From contig NZ_CAESCH010000002.1 of the NCBI RefSeq assembly GCF_903166545.1, positions 124,001 to 188,000 on the forward strand: a stretch of DNA of 64,000 bases, written 5' to 3'. The notes under the pieces are model-generated. The model searched no databases. It saw only the letters and a list, made by a program, of their open reading frames with translations, and was not told the DNA's origin. Of the stretch, positions 33,056 through 41,311 are shown one piece after another; the first letter of the stretch is position 1, and each line of letters begins with the position of its first letter. The DNA comes from Metabacillus schmidteae. GTDB taxonomy: Bacteria; Bacillota; Bacilli; Bacillales; Bacillaceae. A program made the position numbers and the translations under genes.

Positions 33056-34075
33056 ATGAAAATAGTAAAAGGCGGATTTCTATTAAGTCTAGTATCTCTA
33101 GCACTAGTTGGTTGCGGAAGTGATGAAAGCAGTACAAATAATGGCAGTGCAGCTGGAATCCAAGGAGATTTATCATTCTACACATCACAGCCTGATGAGG
33201 ATGCTCAAAAATTAGTAGATGCATTTAAGGAAAAGTATCCTGACGTAAATGTGCAAACGTATCGATCAGGGACAGAAGAGGTTATTAGTAAAATTAAAGC
33301 GGAACAGAAAGCGGGAGATGTTCAAGCAGATGTTTTACTCGTTGCTGACTCTGTTACATTTGAAGATTTGAAGGAAGAGGATTTATTACTTGAATATAAA
33401 TCAGAGGAGCTCAGTGAAATACCATCTAATTTAGTTGATCCTGATGGCATGTATGCCGGAACAAAAGTGATGGCAACAGCCTTAGTAGCAAACACAGCGA
33501 ATGTAGAAGAAATGCCTGACTCATGGAATGTGCTGACAGATGAAAATGCGAAAGGGCAAGCAATCATGCCAAGCCCATTTTATTCAGGTGCTGCAGCCTA
33601 TAATTTAGGTGTATTTACACGAACTGATGCGTTTGGCTGGGATTATTTTAAGAGTTTAAAAGAAAATGAAATGACTGTGACAAAAGGTAATGGAGCTGTT
33701 CTTCAAGCTGTTGCTGATGGGGAAAAATCATATGGAATGGTTGTCGACTTCATCGTAGCTCGTGCAAAAGCAGAAGGGTCTCCGGTTGAACTCATATATC
33801 CGAAAGAAGGGGTACCGGTGATCACTGAACCAATCGGTATTATGAAGGATCCTGAAAATGAAGCAGCTGCAAAAGCGTTTGTTGATTTTGTTTTATCTGA
33901 AGAAGGTCAGGAATTAGCGGCAGAAATAGGCTACACACCAATTCGTAAAGGTGTTGAAGCTCCTGAAGGCTTACAAACGATTGACGAAATGAACGTGATC
34001 GATGCAGATATTAGTGAGCTTTATCAAGCAAAAGAAGATGATAAAAAGGAATTCGAGACGATTTTTGGACAATAA
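33056..34075 (+). CDS. FbpA-like ABC substrate-binding lipoprotein
   Basis: Extracellular binding protein of 339 residues with a lipoprotein signal (lipobox LVGC, Cys20). The mature protein has the features of the ferric-iron/phosphonate binding class: LSFYTSQPDEDAQKLVDAFK, then YRSGTEEVISKIKAEQKAG, and the hinge region AMTKGN-like VTKGNGAVLQAVADGEKSYG. The two-permease fusion and PotA-like ATPase after it match the FbpABC arrangement. Ferric iron is the usual substrate, but 2-aminoethylphosphonate importers look alike. No Fur box is visible, whereas a perfect CodY box is, which weakens the iron assignment. Confidence 0.85.
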   Translation: MKIVKGGFLLSLVSLALVGCGSDESSTNNGSAAGIQGDLSFYTSQPDEDAQKLVDAFKEKYPDVNVQTYRSGTEEVISKIKAEQKAGDVQADVLLVADSVTFEDLKEEDLLLEYKSEELSEIPSNLVDPDGMYAGTKVMATALVANTANVEEMPDSWNVLTDENAKGQAIMPSPFYSGAAAYNLGVFTRTDAFGWDYFKSLKENEMTVTKGNGAVLQAVADGEKSYGMVVDFIVARAKAEGSPVELIYPKEGVPVITEPIGIMKDPENEAAAKAFVDFVLSEEGQELAAEIGYTPIRKGVEAPEGLQTIDEMNVIDADISELYQAKEDDKKEFETIFGQ

Positions 34076-34093
34076 AAAAGTTTAAAATCTATG

Positions 34094-34125
34094 AGGCTAC
34101 TCAACTGCTTACGCTTGAGCTAGCC
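34094..34125 (+). promoter_or_regulatory. intercistronic hairpin after the FbpA-like gene
   Basis: AGGCTACTCAA (34094-34104) pairs with TTGAGCTAGCCT (34114-34125) around CTGCTTACGC with one bulge. A short TTGTTCC follows, so it may be a partial terminator limiting permease expression. Confidence 0.65.
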
Positions 34126-34171
34126 TTGTTCCTTTACAAAGGTCATTTTCATCTAAGGGGAGAAATCACTA

Positions 34172-35890
34172 ATGTTGCAAGGTGTTGCAAGTCGTATTCA
34201 AAACCAAAATAAATGGTGGTTTTTGATTGGTGTCTTATTCGTCGTCATCTTTTTTGTTGTGCCTATATGCAGGCTGGTCTATTTAAGTTTTACATCTGAA
34301 AGTGGTGTAACCTTAAGTAACTATACATCTGTTCTTCAAGATCGTTCAACCTGGAAAACGATTGAAAATACGTTATATGTTGTTGTCGGTTCGTCGATTA
34401 TCGCAATCGTCTTGGGGATTGTTGCAGCCTGGGTTGTGGCGTACTCGAATATCAGGCAAAAAAAACTGATTCAATTATTTATTTTTTTACCCTTTATTAT
34501 TCCGTCCTACATCACGACATTAGCGTGGACTCAGTTCATGAGCAAAAATGGATTTTTCGCTAATCTATTAAGTTTGCTGCCGGGGTCAGTGGAGCCAATG
34601 GATATGTATAGCTTACAAGGAATCATTATTGTTATGGGATTATCACATTATCCACTTGTTTATTTATTAACGGTAGGTGTTCTGAGGAAAATTCCCCGTG
34701 ATCTTGAATATGCGGCAAGGATTTCAGGATCAAGCAAGTGGCAGTCTTTCAGAAAAATCACCCTTCCCCTTGCATTACCCGGTATTGCAAGTGGAGGGTT
34801 TCTGGCCTTTATTGCAAGCTTAGATAATTTTGGCATTCCTGCGTTTCTTGGAATACCAGGTAATATAAGAGTGCTTAGCACATATATCTATGAGCAAATC
34901 GTAGGGCTGGGGCCAAATGCATTTGAAAGAGCAGCAACTTTATCTGTCATTTTAGGAATCATGGCATTAACAGGTACATTTATTCAGTGGCTGCTGTTGA
35001 AGAAGTCAAAAAATATTGAAACCGACGTTGAGGATAAAGAACCGAGATTTCACTTTTCTAAAGGAAAGCGCCTTACGATTGAACTGCTTTTATGGAGCTT
35101 TTTGTTGCTAACAACAATGGTACCGCTTATTTCAATGCTTTCTGCATCATTGATTAAAGCGTATGGTTTGCCGTTTGCACCGGAAAATATTAGTTTGAAA
35201 AACTATCAATTTGTGTTGCTTGAAAATCAAAAAGCGATCACTTCCTTGAAGAACAGTGCTAATTTAGCCTTCATTACTACTGTCTTTTGCTTGGTCATAG
35301 GGACGGGGATTGCTTATGTTCGAACAAAAAAACCTTCTTTTATAACAAGAGGGTTAGAGATGATCATTGGAATTCCTTATGCATTACCTGGTACTGTTTT
35401 AGCTTTAGCGATGATTTTTGCGTGGATGGAACCGATTCCTGGCTGGAATCCCGGGATATACGGAACAATTACGATTCTATTAATCGCCTATGTGACCCGT
35501 TTTTTAATTTTACAGGTCAGGGGAAGCATTACAGCGTTTATGCAGGTGGATCCTTCGATTGAGGAAGCGGCCAGGGTGAGCGGTTCTAATGGATTTTATA
35601 AGTGGAAGCAAATTCTGCTGCCATTGATTATCCCAGGTGTCATCAGCGGTGCGTTACTCGTCTTTTTAACGGCGCTAACAGAGCTAACCGTTTCCTCACT
35701 CCTATGGTCTAGTGGAACGGAAACGATTGGACTTGTTATTTTCAATTTTGAACAAGCAGGCTATTCAACTTATTCGACAGCCTTCTCAAGTATCGTTGTT
35801 TTATTCATTTTGCTAGCCTTTATAGTGTTAGCGATTTTGCAAAAGCTATGGGATAGGAGGGTGTTGCATCATCATGAGCACTCAAATTAA
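34172..35890 (+). CDS. FbpB-like fused ABC permease
   Basis: Membrane protein of 572 residues with about twelve helices, made of two permease halves. Each half carries an EAA loop: LEYAARISGSSKWQSFRKI in the first and IEEAARVSGSNGFYKWKQI in the second. This duplicated layout is typical of FbpB-type importers. A GGGGAG site precedes the ATG. The 3' end overlaps the ATPase gene by 17 bases. Confidence 0.92.
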   Translation: MLQGVASRIQNQNKWWFLIGVLFVVIFFVVPICRLVYLSFTSESGVTLSNYTSVLQDRSTWKTIENTLYVVVGSSIIAIVLGIVAAWVVAYSNIRQKKLIQLFIFLPFIIPSYITTLAWTQFMSKNGFFANLLSLLPGSVEPMDMYSLQGIIIVMGLSHYPLVYLLTVGVLRKIPRDLEYAARISGSSKWQSFRKITLPLALPGIASGGFLAFIASLDNFGIPAFLGIPGNIRVLSTYIYEQIVGLGPNAFERAATLSVILGIMALTGTFIQWLLLKKSKNIETDVEDKEPRFHFSKGKRLTIELLLWSFLLLTTMVPLISMLSASLIKAYGLPFAPENISLKNYQFVLLENQKAITSLKNSANLAFITTVFCLVIGTGIAYVRTKKPSFITRGLEMIIGIPYALPGTVLALAMIFAWMEPIPGWNPGIYGTITILLIAYVTRFLILQVRGSITAFMQVDPSIEEAARVSGSNGFYKWKQILLPLIIPGVISGALLVFLTALTELTVSSLLWSSGTETIGLVIFNFEQAGYSTYSTAFSSIVVLFILLAFIVLAILQKLWDRRVLHHHEHSN

Positions 35891-36956
35891 AAATGTAGAA
35901 AAAAGCTTCGGTTCGTTTAAAGCCTTGCATCAAATCAACCTTGAAATAAAAAACGGAGAATTTGTGGCGATTCTTGGTCCATCAGGCTGTGGGAAAACAA
36001 CTTTACTTCGATTACTAGCTGGTTTTGATTCTCCAACAGCAGGGGAAGTTTTAATGAAAAATGAAGTCATTGCTGATGCAACATTTTTCCTGCCTCCTGA
36101 AAAGCGTAATATTGGAATGGTGTTTCAATCTTTTGCCTTATGGCCGCATATGAATGTAAGGGATCATATTCGTTTTCCTTTAAAGCATCATCAATTCTTA
36201 AGTGAAGATCTAAAAAAGAGCATGGATCATAGAGTGGACGAAGTGTTAAAAATGGTCGATATGCATCATCTTGGAGAAAGAATGCCAAGCGAGCTTTCAG
36301 GAGGGCAAAAACAAAGGGTTGCTCTGGCACGTGCGATTGCTCCTAAACCTGCTTTATTGTTAATGGACGAGCCGCTCAGCAGCTTAGATGCTGAGTTGCG
36401 CATGTCAATGCGGAGGGAAATTCAGCAACTGCACCATGTAACAAAGGCTTCGATTGTTTATGTTACTCATGATCAAGGTGAAGCCCTGGCAATGGCGGAT
36501 AAAATTGTGGTGATGAATAAAGGACATATAGAACAAGTGGGCACTCCTAAGGAAATTTACAGCTCGCCAACATCACCATTTGTTGCTTCCTTTGTGGGAA
36601 AAGCCAATATAATCCAAGGTAAATGGGAAGGTACAGCATTTTATCCCCTTCATCAGCAGTCAATAAAATGGGATGGAACTTCGGTCACACCAGAATTAAG
36701 AGGAAGAAACATATTTCCGGCTCGTCCTGAACAACTATCAATCTCATTTAGTGATGATGGTGTAAGAGGGATCATCAAAAATATACAATATCAAGGTAAA
36801 GAGATTCACTACACGGTTGCGATAGAAAATGAGCAGTGGGTGATCCATCAGGATATTTTTGCGACGTTTTCCATCGGTGATGAAGTATCCGTTACATTAA
36901 AGGACCTGCAATATAGAGAAAATAAAGAGGAGAGAAAAAAACTTAATTATGTATAA
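35874..36956 (+). CDS. FbpC-like ABC ATPase
   Basis: ATPase of 360 residues driving the preceding importer. Walker A GPSGCGKTT at about 34-42, Q-loop VFQSFALWPHM, signature LSGGQKQR, Walker B LLMDEP and H-loop VTHDQGEA are all intact. A TOBE-like C-terminal domain follows (ARPEQLSISFSDDGVRG). Its start lies inside the permease gene with GGAGGGTG upstream, so expression is coupled. Confidence 0.92.
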   Translation: MSTQIKNVEKSFGSFKALHQINLEIKNGEFVAILGPSGCGKTTLLRLLAGFDSPTAGEVLMKNEVIADATFFLPPEKRNIGMVFQSFALWPHMNVRDHIRFPLKHHQFLSEDLKKSMDHRVDEVLKMVDMHHLGERMPSELSGGQKQRVALARAIAPKPALLLMDEPLSSLDAELRMSMRREIQQLHHVTKASIVYVTHDQGEALAMADKIVVMNKGHIEQVGTPKEIYSSPTSPFVASFVGKANIIQGKWEGTAFYPLHQQSIKWDGTSVTPELRGRNIFPARPEQLSISFSDDGVRGIIKNIQYQGKEIHYTVAIENEQWVIHQDIFATFSIGDEVSVTLKDLQYRENKEERKKLNYV

Positions 36957-36961
36957 AAAAA

Positions 36962-36996
36962 CACGACTGACTCAAAAAACTGATGAGTCAGCCGTG
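36962..36996. terminator. bidirectional terminator between the importer and AGCS genes
   Basis: CACGACTGACTCA (36962-36974) pairs with TGAGTCAGCCGTG (36984-36996). The minus strand has TTTTTTT after it, and the + strand has CACTATTTTT. Confidence 0.9.
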
Positions 36997-37010
36997 CACT
37001 ATTTTTACCC

Positions 37011-38417
37011 TTAACGATCTTCTGAAGCTTTACCCCACGCCTCAACATTTTTTAATCCTTCAATTGAATCCTGAGTAAAGGTAGGATTCTTACCAGCTGC
37101 ACGTTGCTTCGTATAGTCTGATAGAGCAGAGAAGGCAATTTTACCGAGTAGTGTAATAGCGATCAGGTTGATAACGGCCATTAGTCCCATGAACAAGTCG
37201 GCTAAGCTCCAAACAAAGCTTAAAGAAGCTAATGAACCGAATGCAACCATTGCTACGACGGCAATACGATAAATAGTAAGGAAGAGCTTATTGTTGTTGA
37301 TAAATTCAATATTCGATTCACCGTAATAATAGTTCCCTACAATCGAACTGAAAGCAAACATGAGAACGATGATCGCCAGGAAAATGCCTGCCCATGATCC
37401 CATTGATGTTTCAAGAGCTTGTTGGGTTAACACAATACCGTCAGATTCAGGTGAAGTGTATAGACCGCTTAACAAAATGATAAACGCAGTTGAGCTGCAA
37501 ATGATAAGTGTATCAACGAATACACCAAGAGATTGGATTAGACCTTGTTTAACAGGGTGACTAACATCAGCTGTAGCAGCAGCGTTTGGTGCACTACCCA
37601 TACCAGCTTCATTTGAGAACAACCCACGTTTAATTCCATTCATCATCGCGGCACCTAATGCGCCACCAGCAGCTTCCTTCAGTCCAAAGGCACTTTCGAA
37701 GATTAAGGCGAACACACTAGGGATTTCTGTAATATTCATAATCATGATAAAAAGAGCAATTAAAATATAAGCTCCTGCCATGATCGGCACAATAACTTCT
37801 GATACTCTTGCAATTCTTTTGATTCCACCGAAAATAATAATGGCAGTAATGACGGATAAAACAACCGCAATTAACCCTTTACTAATACCAAATGATGAGT
37901 GAAAAGCACTCGTGATCGTATTGGCTTGAACAGAGTTAAAGGCTAATCCGAAGGTAATAGTGATTAACACAGCAAATGTAATACCCATCCAACGGGCATT
38001 TAATGCTTTTTCCATATAGTAAGCTGGACCACCACGGAACGTGTCACCATCTTTTACTTTGTAAATTTGTGCTAATGTACTTTCAACAAACGCAGAGGCT
38101 GAACCAATAAGTGCGATAAGCCACATCCAAAATACCGCTCCAGGTCCACCGGTTGTAATTGCAATAGCAACCCCGGCTAAGTTCCCTGTACCAACACGGG
38201 AAGCTGTACTAATACAAAACGCCTGGAAGGACGACACACCCTTTTTATCAGCCTTTGCCCCTTCCCCTAATAAACGAACCATTTCACCAAACAAGCGAAA
38301 TTGAACAAACTTTGTTCTAAACGTAAAATATAGCCCTAACCCTATTAACATAATAATTAATACATAAGACCACAATAACGTATTCATCCCGCCAACAACA
38401 CTCTCTATCAGGTTCAT
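37011..38417 (-). CDS. sodium:alanine/glycine symporter, AGCS family
   Basis: Membrane symporter of 468 residues with about ten to eleven helices. Family signatures are FQAFCISTASRVGTGNLAGV, GGPGAVFWMWLIALIGSA and GIKRGLFSNEAGMGSAPNAA. It imports alanine, glycine or glutamine with sodium (AlsT/GlnT-type in Bacillus). GAGGGGTG lies before the ATG. It is a single gene with its own terminator shared with the convergent importer operon. No glycine riboswitch is seen in the short upstream region. Confidence 0.93.
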   Translation of the reverse strand: MNLIESVVGGMNTLLWSYVLIIMLIGLGLYFTFRTKFVQFRLFGEMVRLLGEGAKADKKGVSSFQAFCISTASRVGTGNLAGVAIAITTGGPGAVFWMWLIALIGSASAFVESTLAQIYKVKDGDTFRGGPAYYMEKALNARWMGITFAVLITITFGLAFNSVQANTITSAFHSSFGISKGLIAVVLSVITAIIIFGGIKRIARVSEVIVPIMAGAYILIALFIMIMNITEIPSVFALIFESAFGLKEAAGGALGAAMMNGIKRGLFSNEAGMGSAPNAAATADVSHPVKQGLIQSLGVFVDTLIICSSTAFIILLSGLYTSPESDGIVLTQQALETSMGSWAGIFLAIIVLMFAFSSIVGNYYYGESNIEFINNNKLFLTIYRIAVVAMVAFGSLASLSFVWSLADLFMGLMAVINLIAITLLGKIAFSALSDYTKQRAAGKNPTFTQDSIEGLKNVEAWGKASEDR

Positions 38418-38492
38418 TCAAACACCCCTCATCAATTTATTCCTCATTCATTACTATTCTAAAATATACACCTATATTATATTAGCATATTG

Positions 38493-38520
38493 TGGGACGG
38501 GGGGACAGGCACCTTGACCC
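38493..38520. repeat. GACAGG palindrome copy 14 (degenerate)
   Basis: GGGGGGACAGGCACCTTGACCC, between the AGCS promoter region and the small-protein operon terminator. Confidence 0.75.
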
Positions 38521-38534
38521 TATTTTTAACTAGC

Positions 38535-38568
38535 TAAAAAAAGGAGAACCGCTGCGCTGCGATTCTCC
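38535..38568 (-). terminator. terminator of the small-protein operon
   Basis: On the minus strand GGAGAATCGCAGCG pairs with CGCAGCGGTTCTCC with small slips (38543-38568), followed by TTTTTTT. Confidence 0.85.
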
Positions 38569-38582
38569 CTTGCACCTTATTT

Positions 38583-38723
38583 TTAGTTTTTCCCTAACTG
38601 TGTTGGTAGCATTTGAATGGATTGATTTAATGTATCAAGCTTGCTTTCAATCCTATTAAGTAAATAAAGTGTCACCACAATAGGGAAGCCAACCTCACTG
38701 ATGACAGATAACCATTGATCCAT
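38583..38723 (-). CDS. yvrJ: YvrJ-family small protein
   Basis: A 46-residue protein: MDQWLSVISEVGFPIVVTLY, then LLNRIESKLDTLNQ and a polar end. The N-terminal hydrophobic helix with SEVGFPI followed by a short coiled coil is the YvrJ family pattern. A GAGGTGG site precedes the ATG. It is the last gene of a three-gene operon with DUF2922 and DUF1659 proteins, a set that recurs in Bacillaceae. Function unknown; one membrane helix is predicted. Confidence 0.85.
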   Translation of the reverse strand: MDQWLSVISEVGFPIVVTLYLLNRIESKLDTLNQSIQMLPTQLGKN

Positions 38724-38807
38724 CTTTTCCACCTCTTTTCCTTTAGGATATAAGCAATAACCAATAAAGGGCTGACAAGAATGAAACCTCGTCAGCCCTC
38801 AATTGTT

Positions 38808-39026
38808 TTAAACAAGTTCAATATCGGTTACATTACGCTCAACGATTCGCGCTCCTTTTTTAGATACAAAATCGCCTCCTGTAGTGAAGAAGATGTTGCC
38901 CGCTAAAATGTCATCCATTGCCGCATTGATTGCAGCTGGATCAACAGGATCGATAGGAGAATCAACGTTAAGTTTGACTGTTTTTCCTTCAGTGTTTAAA
39001 AATTGAAGTTCTAAAGTTTGTGCCAT
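38808..39026 (-). CDS. DUF2922-family protein
   Basis: Small soluble protein of 72 residues starting MAQTLELQFLNTEGKTVKLN, with PIDPVDPAAINAAMDDIL in the middle and GARIVERNVTDIELV at the end, the DUF2922 pattern. The second of two adjacent ATGs is used because AAAGGAGGTG is then spaced normally. It shares the ending motif VERNVT-like with its neighbour (VIERNDSNQITL), suggesting related folds. Role unknown. Confidence 0.85.
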   Translation of the reverse strand: MAQTLELQFLNTEGKTVKLNVDSPIDPVDPAAINAAMDDILAGNIFFTTGGDFVSKKGARIVERNVTDIELV

Positions 39027-39068
39027 CATGTCACCTCCTTTCTTTCATGTACCTAATCGCGTTCACGA

Positions 39069-39287
39069 TTAAAGAGTGATTTGATTTGAGTCGTTTCGCT
39101 CGATAACTGAAAGTGTTTCAGTTTGTAAGCTTGCAAGGGCTTGAGCAACCTGAAGCAATTCATCAGGTGTTGCTGTTGTTTTCACATTGTTGTAATTTTT
39201 GCGCTTTAAAATGTCCTTGCCATTCTCGTCCGTGCCCATATCGAACACTAGACTTAATTGGGAATCAATAATGACTTGGCTTGCCAT
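39069..39287 (-). CDS. DUF1659-family protein
   Basis: Small protein of 72 residues (MASQVIIDSQLSLVFDMGTD, then KDILKRKNYNNVKTTATPDE). The ATG at 39287 is preferred over a GTG at 39296 that lies within the ribosome site AGGAGGTGAT. It is first in the DUF1659-DUF2922-YvrJ operon. The strong ribosome sites suggest high expression. Function unknown. Confidence 0.85.
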   Translation of the reverse strand: MASQVIIDSQLSLVFDMGTDENGKDILKRKNYNNVKTTATPDELLQVAQALASLQTETLSVIERNDSNQITL

Positions 39288-39360
39288 GCTGATCACCTCC
39301 TTTCGCCCTTTATATATAAAAAAGGGGAAGGAGAGTAGCGTAAAATTTCAAAAAAATTTT

Positions 39361-39425
39361 TGGACCGGGGGGACAGGTCCGCTGTCCCAATTTCATTGGG
39401 ACAATGAACCTGTCCCTCCGACCCG
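39361..39425. repeat. GACAGG palindrome copies 15 and 16
   Basis: Head-to-head pair. Copy 15 (39361-39389) is GGGGGGACAGGTCCGCTGTCCC. Copy 16 (39397-39425) is GGGACAATGAACCTGTCCC with outer arms. They lie upstream of the small-protein operon. Confidence 0.85.
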
Positions 39426-39460
39426 CCCTCAATCCATCTCAAGCCATAGAAAAACCCGAA

Positions 39461-41140
39461 TCATGTACCTTTAAAGGTTCCATAATTCGGGTTAAAATCG
39501 GAGCATATGGGCAAGGCCCTATCTGAAAAGTATAATTTGAATGTAAGTGGACCAACGGACCTGTCCGAGACCACTGAAAAAGTGCCCTTTTTAAAAACAC
39601 AGTAAATGAAATCTACGATTTCATCTATAGATTTCAATAAAATGGAATAAAAAATGATTATAGCTGACTTTTTAGGGGATAGTATCGATGCTATCCTCTT
39701 TAAATTCACTGCTAATGCAGTCAATTTTGCTTGTAAGGCCATGCTTTTTTGACCGTACCCCCTGGCACGATCTAACCCATGGAAATTCTTCATCTCACCA
39801 TTTTTCCATTCTTGGCAAGCTCTTTCCCGATATTTTTCTTTGAATTCATCTGACTTTTGTTGTTGACTGTATTCATAGAATTCTGGAGTATTAATCCCAA
39901 CTTCTAAAACTTTCCCAACAGTTTTACCAGAAATACAGTTGTCTCTTAACGGACAATTTCTGCACGTTTCCTTTTCAAAGTAATAACGATAGGATTGTCG
40001 GTTTTTACTCTTTTTGTGGTATTTCCTTACGGAATTATTCCCTTGAATGCAGAACCATTCATCAGAATCTTTATTGTAGCTGTATAATGCTTCATTTACT
40101 CTGTAGGCCATTTCACTAACTGGTATGTAAGCCGTGGCTCCAATTTCTTTTATTCTATCTAATACTTTCTTACGGAAATATGCCTTATCTCCTAATACTT
40201 CGTTTACCGTAATACCGCCTTTTTTTGTTTGTTCTAATAATTCGTCAAACATCTTACCATCGACATAGGCTCCATTATCAGCATATACTGCTGTGATAAT
40301 TCGCTCTTTCGGTATCATCATAAATTCAGTTTTGTAACCAAAGAAATGGGAGGTTTTACTTTTGTGTCCTACTCTAGCATCCAGATCTACAATCGAACGA
40401 ACTCCTTTTTGTTCCAAAAATTTAGGATCCTCCAGAATTTCTTTCGCAACCTCTAGTAGTTCCTTAACCTTGGAGTTTTTTGGTGCTTCTATATGTTCTT
40501 CTACACTTTTAATTGTCTCTTCGAGATAAGACTTCATGGTTACTTTGGCTTCTTTATTATCTTGTATTTCTTTATAAGCTGGAATTCCTTGATCTATTTC
40601 CTTTGGTACTTCACCGTTTTCGTTCTCTATTGTTTTAAAGATCTTTTTAGCTAGACGCTTCATGACTCTTTCTGGGGTACATTTAAATGTGTTAGCTTCT
40701 GTATGAGTTGTATCAATGCTTATTCCAGTTCCCTGTATAATCCCTTTATCTACACATTGTTTTACAATTTTAGAGATAATGTCATCAATAGTTAAATTTC
40801 CTTCTAATTTATTTTTACGAAATTTAGCCAAAAGACTGGGATGAGGTAGATCATCTTCGGGGTTAATGCCTAGAAAATACATATACGCAAGATTCAATGA
40901 AGCCTCTTCGATGACACGTTCATCTGATAGGTTATAAAGATATTGTAAGACTAAAAGTTTTACCATAAGTTCAGGCTCTTTTGCCGGTCTACCATAATAC
41001 TTACAGTAGGTTTTTTCGAGTTCTATATTAATAAAACTAAAATCTAACTCGTCTCTAAGAATTTTAAGTTGATGATTTTCAGGAATTTTATTGTATAATA
41101 CTGAATAGATGCTTAATTGCATATCTTTGTCTTTAAGCAT
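39461..41140 (-). CDS. IS1182-family transposase, copy A, with a chimeric C-terminus
   Basis: DDE transposase of 559 residues. The N-terminal DUF772-like region (YCKYYGRPAKEPELMVKLLV, LSDERVIEEASLNLAYMYFLG) and GISIDTTHTEANT (first Asp), VDLDARVGHKSKTSHFFGYK and GDKAYFRKKVLDR fit the IS1182 family. The frame does not stop inside the element. It crosses the terminal repeat (KGTFSVVSD) and reads about 35 codons into host DNA, 43 residues longer than copy B. Translation starts after AAGGAGG, which is covered by an inverted repeat (see 41141-41216). Confidence 0.9.
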   Translation of the reverse strand: MLKDKDMQLSIYSVLYNKIPENHQLKILRDELDFSFINIELEKTYCKYYGRPAKEPELMVKLLVLQYLYNLSDERVIEEASLNLAYMYFLGINPEDDLPHPSLLAKFRKNKLEGNLTIDDIISKIVKQCVDKGIIQGTGISIDTTHTEANTFKCTPERVMKRLAKKIFKTIENENGEVPKEIDQGIPAYKEIQDNKEAKVTMKSYLEETIKSVEEHIEAPKNSKVKELLEVAKEILEDPKFLEQKGVRSIVDLDARVGHKSKTSHFFGYKTEFMMIPKERIITAVYADNGAYVDGKMFDELLEQTKKGGITVNEVLGDKAYFRKKVLDRIKEIGATAYIPVSEMAYRVNEALYSYNKDSDEWFCIQGNNSVRKYHKKSKNRQSYRYYFEKETCRNCPLRDNCISGKTVGKVLEVGINTPEFYEYSQQQKSDEFKEKYRERACQEWKNGEMKNFHGLDRARGYGQKSMALQAKLTALAVNLKRIASILSPKKSAIIIFYSILLKSIDEIVDFIYCVFKKGTFSVVSDRSVGPLTFKLYFSDRALPICSDFNPNYGTFKGT

Positions 41141-41274
41141 AAGAAAATCCTCCTTTTTTTGTTTGGTTAATTGTTTTGTGGTGATTCAATTATACCAAAA
41201 TAAGGAGGATTTTCTTTTTTTATTGTGTTTTTTTAAAAATTCCCAGTATTTAGGATTCGTTTTTCAGTGGTCTC
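39567..41274. mobile_element. IS1182-like element, copy A (1708 bp)
   Basis: Terminal inverted repeats begin GAGACCACTGAAAAA on both ends (39567 onward, and its complement ending at 41274). Both sides carry GGACCTGTCC (39557-39566 and 41275-41284), a 10-base target duplication. Removing the element restores a GACAGG palindrome (GGACCTGTCCCCCTGTCCC), so the element inserted into a repeat copy. A further half copy, GGGACACTGAACC, lies at 41300-41313. Confidence 0.92.
41141..41216 (-). promoter_or_regulatory. inverted repeat that can hide the transposase ribosome site
   Basis: AAGAAAATCCTCCTT (41141-41155) and AAGGAGGATTTTCTT (41202-41216) are perfect 15-base complements. On the minus strand the proximal copy is the transposase ribosome site. 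An extended -10 promoter (TGGTATAAT) lies between the arms, so only transcripts entering from outside would contain both arms and fold. Confidence 0.75.
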
Positions 41275-41311
41275 GGACCTGTCCCCCTGTCCCACCCAAG
41301 GGACACTGAAC

